Shown here one piece after another: positions 57,483-64,000 of a stretch of DNA of 64,000 nucleotides. The position numbers and the translations under genes were made by a program. How positions within the stretch are numbered: position 1 is the stretch's first letter; every line of letters begins with the position of its first letter. The DNA comes from Bacteroidota bacterium (GTDB lineage Bacteria > Bacteroidota > Bacteroidia > Chitinophagales > Chitinophagaceae). The notes under the pieces are model-generated. The model ran no database searches. It was not told the origin of the DNA and saw only the letters and a program-made list of their open reading frames with translations. The stretch covers positions 122,495 through 186,494 of the forward strand of contig VBAT01000034.1 in assembly GCA_005884665.1 (NCBI GenBank), given 5' to 3'.

Positions 57483-58070
57483 ATGAAAAAAAGCGTTCTA
57501 TTTTTCGTTGCTGCAGTTGGAGCATTATCTTTTGCCCTGACTGCCTGTACAAGTGCTTCGGCTGATGCCGGGGACGTAGTGATCACTAAAGACAGCATGA
57601 TCAGGCGCGGGAGTTACCTGGTTAACGCCATTGGTTGTGATGATTGTCATTCGCAAAAAATTTTTACCGAGCATGGCTTTGAAGTCGACATGGAGCATCG
57701 CTTCAGCGGTTATATGGGTGAAAGAACCAAACTGGGCAAGCCTAATACCTCTGTCATGAAAGACGGGTACATGTTGTTTGCACAAGATCTTACTTCCGCA
57801 GTAGGACCCTGGGGACAATCATTTGCTGCAAATATCAGCTCTGATGCTACCGGCATTGGCAACTGGACGGAAGAACAGTTCATAAGAGCATTGCGTGAAG
57901 GAAAATCAAAAGGATTGAAAGAAGGCCGGCCGTTGCTGCCACCTATGCCGTGGTTCGTTTACCGCAACCTGAGTGATCTCGACCTGAAATCAATCTTCGC
58001 TTACCTGAAAACATCCAAGCCGGTCGAAAACCGGGTACCCGGCCCTAAATCACCAATGGAGTTGAAATAA
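57483..58070 (+). CDS. Cytochrome c family lipoprotein (mono-heme)
   Basis: Signal/lipobox (ALTACTS), GSYLVNAIGCDDCHSQK (CxxCH), WTEEQFIRALREGKSKGLKEGRPLLPPMPWF. Confidence 0.88.
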   Translation: MKKSVLFFVAAVGALSFALTACTSASADAGDVVITKDSMIRRGSYLVNAIGCDDCHSQKIFTEHGFEVDMEHRFSGYMGERTKLGKPNTSVMKDGYMLFAQDLTSAVGPWGQSFAANISSDATGIGNWTEEQFIRALREGKSKGLKEGRPLLPPMPWFVYRNLSDLDLKSIFAYLKTSKPVENRVPGPKSPMELK

Positions 58071-58273
58071 GTCGCTAACCTGTTAAGATCATTGAGCTAT
58101 GTTACACATATTCATGATACCCGTTGCAGCCTTCAATCGCGTCACCTCGTATCGCGGAGTCAACAGCCCGCAAAGCGAACTGCTGAGTTGCCGGATATAC
58201 ATCTTCAATATCGATCCCAAAATAATAGCATTGAATTGATAAGTTTGCATAGCCAATGCAGATAAACAAACTA

Positions 58274-58345
58274 AGAGCGGAGAGCGAAGAAAGAGAGCGA
58301 AAGTAAAAGTATAGGAACCTCGCTCTCGCTCTGTTTCTCCGCTCT
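58274..58345. terminator. Long imperfect inverted repeat between convergent genes (possible bidirectional terminator)
   Basis: AGAGCGGAGAGCGAAGAAAGAGAGCG ... CGCTCTCGCTCTGTTTCTCCGCTCT. Confidence 0.6.
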
Positions 58346-58349
58346 TTCT

Positions 58350-58835
58350 CTACAGGTTATTCTTCACCTGGTGACTGTCCAGTATCTCCTTTAGCTTTGT
58401 CACATCTCCCGCCCAAACATCTCTTAGCGGAATTACATTCGCAACCTGGCGGCTTTGCCAGATCAGTAGCCAGTTCTTGGTCTTTGTGACCCTGTAAATT
58501 TTATCCCAGGTCAGTTGCGATGAGAAAGAGTCCCCTTTTACTTCAAGATACTTATCACCAAAATTATATTCGATGGTCTCTTTTATCCGTGCATTTGACC
58601 TGTAATTTAACACCGCTCCTAATAGCGTGAACAGCGACAGGAATCCAAGCGCCATGAACGGCCATACGATCACATCCAGGTAGAAGCCTTTTCCGTGACT
58701 GAATTGCATATAGGTGGAATAGATCATGGACAGCAGCGCAATCCCAAAAACTATTTTTAGTGAACGTCTCTTCCAGAGCAACACAAAATTGACGTTGATA
58801 AAATCGCGTTGGCTGAGATTAGTCTTGATTTGCAT
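58350..58835 (-). CDS. YcxB-like membrane protein
   Basis: Starting at MQIKTNLSQRDFINVNFVLLWKRRS; two TM segments, C-terminal ...TWDKIYRVTKTKNWLLIWQSRQVANVIPLRDV. Confidence 0.75.
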   Translation of the reverse strand: MQIKTNLSQRDFINVNFVLLWKRRSLKIVFGIALLSMIYSTYMQFSHGKGFYLDVIVWPFMALGFLSLFTLLGAVLNYRSNARIKETIEYNFGDKYLEVKGDSFSSQLTWDKIYRVTKTKNWLLIWQSRQVANVIPLRDVWAGDVTKLKEILDSHQVKNNL

Positions 58836-58845
58836 GATCAGGTAC

Positions 58846-59199
58846 TTATTTGTTATAGCGGGGTTGATATAATTGTATGGTAAAATCACCGGGCACATGA
58901 AAATACGTTACGAGGCCATAACCATGATCTTCGATCTCTCCGCTGAACTCCACCCCTTTTTCACTCAGCTCTTTTACGGTTTGCCGGATATCATCGCAAT
59001 AAAACGAAATATTAGCGGTGCCTGACTTACCCTCATTGCTATCGTCGGAAGGATGACAGCCCATATCGGCCTCCGGCAACTCAAAGATGAGCCAGCCATT
59101 GCCTATATCGGTTGCTTTTAAACCCAATTTATCCCTTAAGAAAGTCCTGAGGCCCCCAGCGTCAGAACTATAGAACATGGTATGAACGCCCCTGATCAT
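58846..59199 (-). CDS. VOC (glyoxalase/bleomycin resistance-like) family protein
   Basis: HTMFYSSDAGGLRTFLRDKLGLKATDIGNGWLIFELPEADMGCHP...ISFYCDDIRQTVKELSEKGVEF...YFHVPGDFTIQLYQPRY. Confidence 0.92.
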   Translation of the reverse strand: MIRGVHTMFYSSDAGGLRTFLRDKLGLKATDIGNGWLIFELPEADMGCHPSDDSNEGKSGTANISFYCDDIRQTVKELSEKGVEFSGEIEDHGYGLVTYFHVPGDFTIQLYQPRYNK

Positions 59200-59275
59200 A
59201 TTGGTTGCTTTTGAAGATTAAAAATTGAATCTGCAGGGTTCCCGACCCTGGTGTCCGGATGCTGCTCCGTACCAT

Positions 59276-59935
59276 TTATTTACTCCTTGATATTACCGGC
59301 GATTGCCGCGTATACAAGTTCTTTTCCAGGATATCCAACATGAACGAGGCAACGCTTTTCCGGTTAATGATCCAATTCGGTCTGGGATCGTTATTAAAAC
59401 TCAGTTTCACTCTTTTTATCATTCCTCCATTGGTAAGACCTGCAGGCCGTACCGCTGTCCATTCCAATGTTGTTTGCCTGGCCAGTTCTTCCTGGTTTTC
59501 GTGATCAAGGTAAGGATAACTTATATTGCTGTGATCAATAAACCAGCGAAACCATCCAGGAATATCTTTTTTGGTCTCACCTACCCCCCATGCGGAGATA
59601 AAGATCAATCGACGAATACTACATGTTGGCATCAATTCGATCAGGGCCTTCATTACGGAAGATAAAAGGTCTTTAGGCGATCGTAGTTTAGACCAGGGCC
59701 AGTCACCAGTGCGGGATACATTCAAAGCGCTCAACACAGCTTCGCAACCCTTCATGGCATTTTCAAGGGCTGTCTTGTCTAATGGCGAACCTTCAAAAAC
59801 GGTCAAATTGGTGGTATGGAATGCAATCTTGCTTTTGTCGCGGACCAGGACATGCACCTGGTGTCCGCGTTGTAATGCCTGTTCCAGCAAATGTTGGCCG
59901 GTCCGGCCAGTGGCGCCCAAAATAAGGATTTTCAT
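59276..59935 (-). CDS. NAD(P)-binding NmrA/SDR-like protein
   Basis: MKILILGATGRTGQHLLEQALQRGHQVHVLVRDKSKI...RPAGLTNG. Confidence 0.92.
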   Translation of the reverse strand: MKILILGATGRTGQHLLEQALQRGHQVHVLVRDKSKIAFHTTNLTVFEGSPLDKTALENAMKGCEAVLSALNVSRTGDWPWSKLRSPKDLLSSVMKALIELMPTCSIRRLIFISAWGVGETKKDIPGWFRWFIDHSNISYPYLDHENQEELARQTTLEWTAVRPAGLTNGGMIKRVKLSFNNDPRPNWIINRKSVASFMLDILEKNLYTRQSPVISRSK

Positions 59936-60022
59936 CTCTGTTTATCGGTTGCAAATAACATTAAAATCACCATTTACAGAAAATAAAACGATCGCCTGCG
60001 CACAACCAGGAAGTATGTAAAA

Positions 60023-60044
60023 AGGTCCGCCGTTTGGCGGACCT
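60023..60044 (-). terminator. Intrinsic terminator of the hemerythrin gene
   Basis: AGGTCCGCC-GTTT-GGCGGACCT perfect hairpin; on the minus strand it is followed by TTTT. Confidence 0.75.
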
Positions 60045-60199
60045 GGTCTTTCAAGAACAAGGTTTATGCTAAAGTATATGATGAAAATTCCGTACTCTCC
60101 AACTGCGATGAAATAATCTTGCTATCGATTCATCCTTTAACACCATTGTCAGTGCAAACAATAAATAATAGTTCATATTGCCGGGTTTTGGTTTTAAGA

Positions 60200-60880
60200 T
60201 TAAGCCAGCATTACTCCTTCTGTCAACCCTTCCAACACCAGCCTGAAACGTCTTTCAGGCAATTCCCTTTCGGCTGTAGTGAACAATGAACGAAATACAT
60301 ATTCGGGTGCATTTCTTTCGACGCTCTTCAGCCACCTCGTTATTTCGGCGTTGTTCAGGCCGCGCATCATCCATCTGTTATATTTCCCCACGTAGTCAGT
60401 CGGAACTTCGCTGATGATCTGACCGGTTATAGCCATCAGTTCGGCGTCCGTATAATACCGCCATAATATTTTATTTAATACATCTTCTTCCTTGGCCATG
60501 TGCTCCAGGTTAAACACCATGAACTTCACATAGGCATGCTGAACTTCCCTGGCTATCTCTGCTTTTTCTGTTATGATCGATGCGTTTTTCCAACGCTCGA
60601 TGGAATTTGACAATAGTTCGCCCAGTAAATGATCCTGTACATGTTCCTGCTCAAAAGCGTCGGCGATAGCAGGATCGTATTTCTCTACGGCGGGGAAAAC
60701 ATGATTGTCCTCATGAAAAGCATGCATATCAAAAAGCCGTACCACTTCGTTTATATTTTCGATCGTGTCTTCCGTTTCATCCACATTCCAGAAATCGGCG
60801 TGCTGAACTTTGATAGCTGTTTCATAGAGCATTGCTCTTAGTCCTTTATGGATCTGGTGAAAAATGTTGTAGCGTTGCAT
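60200..60880 (-). CDS. Hemerythrin-domain protein
   Basis: HKGLRAMLYETAIKVQHADF...DMHAFHEDNHVFPAVEKYDP...FNLEHMAKEEDVLNKILWRYYTDAELM. Confidence 0.85.
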   Translation of the reverse strand: MQRYNIFHQIHKGLRAMLYETAIKVQHADFWNVDETEDTIENINEVVRLFDMHAFHEDNHVFPAVEKYDPAIADAFEQEHVQDHLLGELLSNSIERWKNASIITEKAEIAREVQHAYVKFMVFNLEHMAKEEDVLNKILWRYYTDAELMAITGQIISEVPTDYVGKYNRWMMRGLNNAEITRWLKSVERNAPEYVFRSLFTTAERELPERRFRLVLEGLTEGVMLA

Positions 60881-61126
60881 ACAGATGATTTTTTGGTTTA
60901 AGGCTGCACCGGTTATTACGAGACCGGATACAGGCAGGGTTAATAGTTAATGAATTTGATAAAGTAAAATTGGCCTTTCAATTCACGAAAGGCAATGTAT
61001 GGCTGTATGAATTGTACTGTCAGTCGCATGAGTTGCATCGATTATATAAAACCCTGAACATTTCAATACCTCTTTTGCCGGACTCATCTTTAATTATCGC
61101 AACTCATCCACAGGTTTTCACATTTT

Positions 61127-64000
61127 ATGCGGTCGAGAGTTATATTTGAAGATATTAACAGCCACTACTTGCTATTACGATATTTCATAATGTCTTTGCT
61201 CATTTCGATGAGCACAGCCCTCCTGGCCCAACCGAAGCAGCAATACCTTTTCTATCACCTGGGTTCGCGAAATGGGCTTGTGTCCAATGAAGTCATGTGT
61301 GTCGAGCAGGATACAACAGGATTTATATGGATCGGCACGCTGAACGGTTTGCAGCGCTATGACGGTCGCCGTTTTCTGTCTTTCAATCATGTTCCCGGTG
61401 ATCCGTTCTCACTTCCCAATGACGGTATCCATCAGATGTTCATGGACAAAAAGAACAGGCTATGGATAAGATGCGGCGAGAACAGAATGGGCTATATGAA
61501 TACTTCTGATTTCCGGTTTCATGAAATACATGTTGCATATCCCGAATTGCCTTTGCGGGATGCGGACAGCCGGCTTGCAAAAGATAATGACGGGAACCCA
61601 ATACTCATCCTCGACAGGAAGGCCGCACTTACGTACAATGAGGCGGCGGGAATATTCGATTCAAAGTACAACCGCTTCCAGTTGCCGGCAAAATGGGGGC
61701 CACAGGGAATATTCCAGGACCGGGTAAATAATGATTATTGGATAAGCTGCGACTCGGGGTTGGTAAAATACAGTATAAAGGAAAAATTGATGTCCTATCG
61801 CGGACATAATATCACTCACGACCCGATCATAGACGTCTATGCGAATCTCATGCATACTGCCCTTCCCTATCGGGACAGATCTGGAAGGTTTTGGTTATTG
61901 TCATGGCCGGCTTCCAGTGCCGCCCAATTTTATAGCTATACTATTGCCACTAAGGAGCTGGTTGATTGGGATCCGAACCTGGGCGACATCACCAAAGGAT
62001 ACCACGAAACATACGCTTTAAGGGAGGAGGAAGATGGCACGCTGTGGGTTTACGGTGGTGGGATATTCGCCAGGCTTAATGAAGGAAAGAAAACGTTTGA
62101 ATTGGTAGAATCCAATTTACCCGGGGAGTTCAGCATTCGTTATGACGGGGTTAGAAATGTATTTGAAGACAGGGAACATAATTTCTGGGTTTCTGGGTTT
62201 CAAGTAACAAAGGATTGTATCGCTTTAATCCTGCTGGCCAGTTCCTGCATACGATGCCCAATCTACGTGTCAATGACGAGAAAAAATATGAAGCGGATGT
62301 CTCCGATATTTTACAACTCTCAAATGGCGATATAGTCACCGCTACCTGGGGATACAGCTTATTCGCATACGATAAGAATTTTAACCCGGTACAAAGAGAT
62401 TATGTTGACCAGGGCAGGGCCCTTGCCGAAGGACTTACCTGGTGCATACACCAACGTGCTAACGGTGATATCTGGAGAGGTAACCAGGACGGTTATCTTT
62501 TTATTTATCATGCCAATAAAAACCGATCCGAAAGACTGCATCCTTCCATTTTTGGTGGGTGGACTATACGACAAATAACTGAAGATAAGGAAGGGAATCT
62601 TTGGTTAGGCACACAGGGAGGCCATATTATTAAATGGACTGCCGCTACAGATAGTTTTTCGCTCGTGCAAAGATTTGGAAGCATCATTCATCGTCTTTAC
62701 ACAGACCGCCAGGGGAATATATGGGCCTGCAGCAGGAGCAATGGAGTATTTCAGATCAGCAGCAAGGATGGCCGCATTCTCCATAATTATAATGCTGCGG
62801 GTCCAAAAGGTTCCCGGCTAATGCTAACAACCTCCTCCGATATTATACAATACGATGACAGCCTGTATATCGTAGCCAGTGGGGGATTAAACATCATCAA
62901 TATCCGCAATAATACTATCCGCTACATTACTTCCGATAACGGGTTGCCTTCAAATACTATTGTTAATATTATTAAGGACAAAAGTGACCGCCTCTGGCTG
63001 ACCCTTGAAAGCGGGTTGTGTACGTTCAATATGAAAACGAGCACCGTCAGCACCTATAACGAGAATGATGGCCTGCCCACAATCAATTTCAATGTCGCCG
63101 CCGGGTGTGTATTGAAAGACGGGAGGATCGCATTCGGCGCTGCCCATGAGCTGACGGTATTCGATCCCGAACAACCTTCACAGGTTAATCTCACACCACC
63201 GAATGTAGTTATCACTGGTTTTGCACTAATGAATAAATGGCTGCTAATGGATTCATTGCAACACCTGCCCCGGATATCATTGAAGCCGATGGACAATTCT
63301 ATTGTGATCGAGTTTTCAACACTTACTTTCCAAAATATGTATGGTGTCAGCTATATGCTGGAAGGACTGGATAAAGAATGGATACGTAAAGCCAGCAATC
63401 AAAACCAGGCGGTTTACAGTTATCTCCCTCCGGGTTCTTATACATTCAAAGTAAGATGCGAAAACGGGGAAGGCATTTATTCAGCGAAAATCACGGAACT
63501 GAAAATCAAAGTGGCCCCTCCTTTCTGGCAAAGCTGGTGGTTCTTTTGCTTGCTGGCCCTGCTCATTGCCGTTATTGTTTTCTGGCTGGATAAACAAAGG
63601 ATCAGCAGGATGGTGGCGCTACAAAAGGTGAGATCCGAGATCGCCGGCAACCTGCATGATGAAGTAAATACCACGCTGAACAATATCAACCTGCTAAGTG
63701 AAATGGCAAGGATCAAAGCCGACAAAGACATTGATCGTTCTAAAGAATACATCGCTGAGATCAGTAGCAAGAGTCACAACATGATCCTGGCCATGGATGA
63801 TATTCTCTGGAGCATTGATCCGGATAATGACAGCCTGGAAAAATCGTTGTTGCGAATGAATGAATTTGGTGATGTATTGAAAAATCTTTATGGCGCTAAC
63901 ATCGAGATCGCACTGGATAAAAGAGTAAGAAGTCTTAAACTGGATATGAAGACACGACATGAAGTCTTCCTGCTCTTTAAACACTCATTGCAGGCGATCG
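61127..64000 (+). pseudogene. Two-component regulator propeller / Y_Y_Y / HisKA_3-type sensor, frameshifted by an 8-bp tandem duplication (partial at window end)
   Basis: Frame 1 (61127 to about 62197) encodes signal and propeller repeats (GLVSNEVMCVEQDTTGFIWIGTLNGLQRYDG...EDREHNFWVS). A second frame is open from 62203 to 64000 (SNKGLYRFNPAGQF...GNLWLGTQGG...YMLEGLDKEWIRK...YSYLPPGSYTFKVRCENGEG...RSEIAGNLHDEVNTTLNNINLLSEM). Confidence 0.88.
62182..62197 (+). repeat. Frame-disrupting 8-bp tandem duplication (TTTCTGGG)x2
   Basis: aaTTTCTGGGTTTCTGGGtttcaagtaac; removing one unit restores NFWVSSNKGLYRF. Confidence 0.9.

Overview
This 64 kb window looks like a Bacteroidota (Chitinophagaceae-like) chromosome segment; that placement is inferred from SusC/SusD, FecR/ECF, UpxY, FISUMP and DUF3810/DUF177-type families. 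Main blocks: (1) 0-4 kb, an accessory and partly decayed region with the 5' end of a secreted lyase-like lipoprotein on the minus strand, a broken lipoprotein, two DHFR-like (RibD_C) proteins, an SRPBCC protein and DUF2200; (2) 3.8-13.5 kb, an ECF sigma / FecR / STN-SusC / SusD / TlpA-like / FISUMP locus; (3) 13.7-19.4 kb, three intact tRNAs (Leu-GAG, Gly-GCC, Leu-TAA), an integrase relic, a GIY-YIG gene, and several degraded tRNA-Leu copies carrying an 18-bp palindrome (TCCCGATAGCTATCGGGA); (4) 19.4-26.9 kb, housekeeping genes (DUF2130, PPTase, dcd, DUF3810, DUF177-rpmF-plsX); (5) 27.1-52.8 kb, a large Wzx/Wzy-type exopolysaccharide locus with two paralogous GT4-AsnB pairs, an AlgD/UDP-Glc-dehydrogenase-like enzyme, a heparinase II/III-like protein and a secreted two-module lyase-like protein; (6) 53-64 kb, envelope and miscellaneous genes ending in a hybrid-type sensor disrupted by an 8-bp tandem duplication. 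The most unusual signals are the palindrome / tRNA-Leu pseudogene / GIY-YIG cluster, the same palindrome plus a heptad repeat lying in frame inside a phosphopantetheinyl transferase gene, and degenerate period-7 and period-8 repeats around several genes. All family calls are by eye from the translations; no database search was run.
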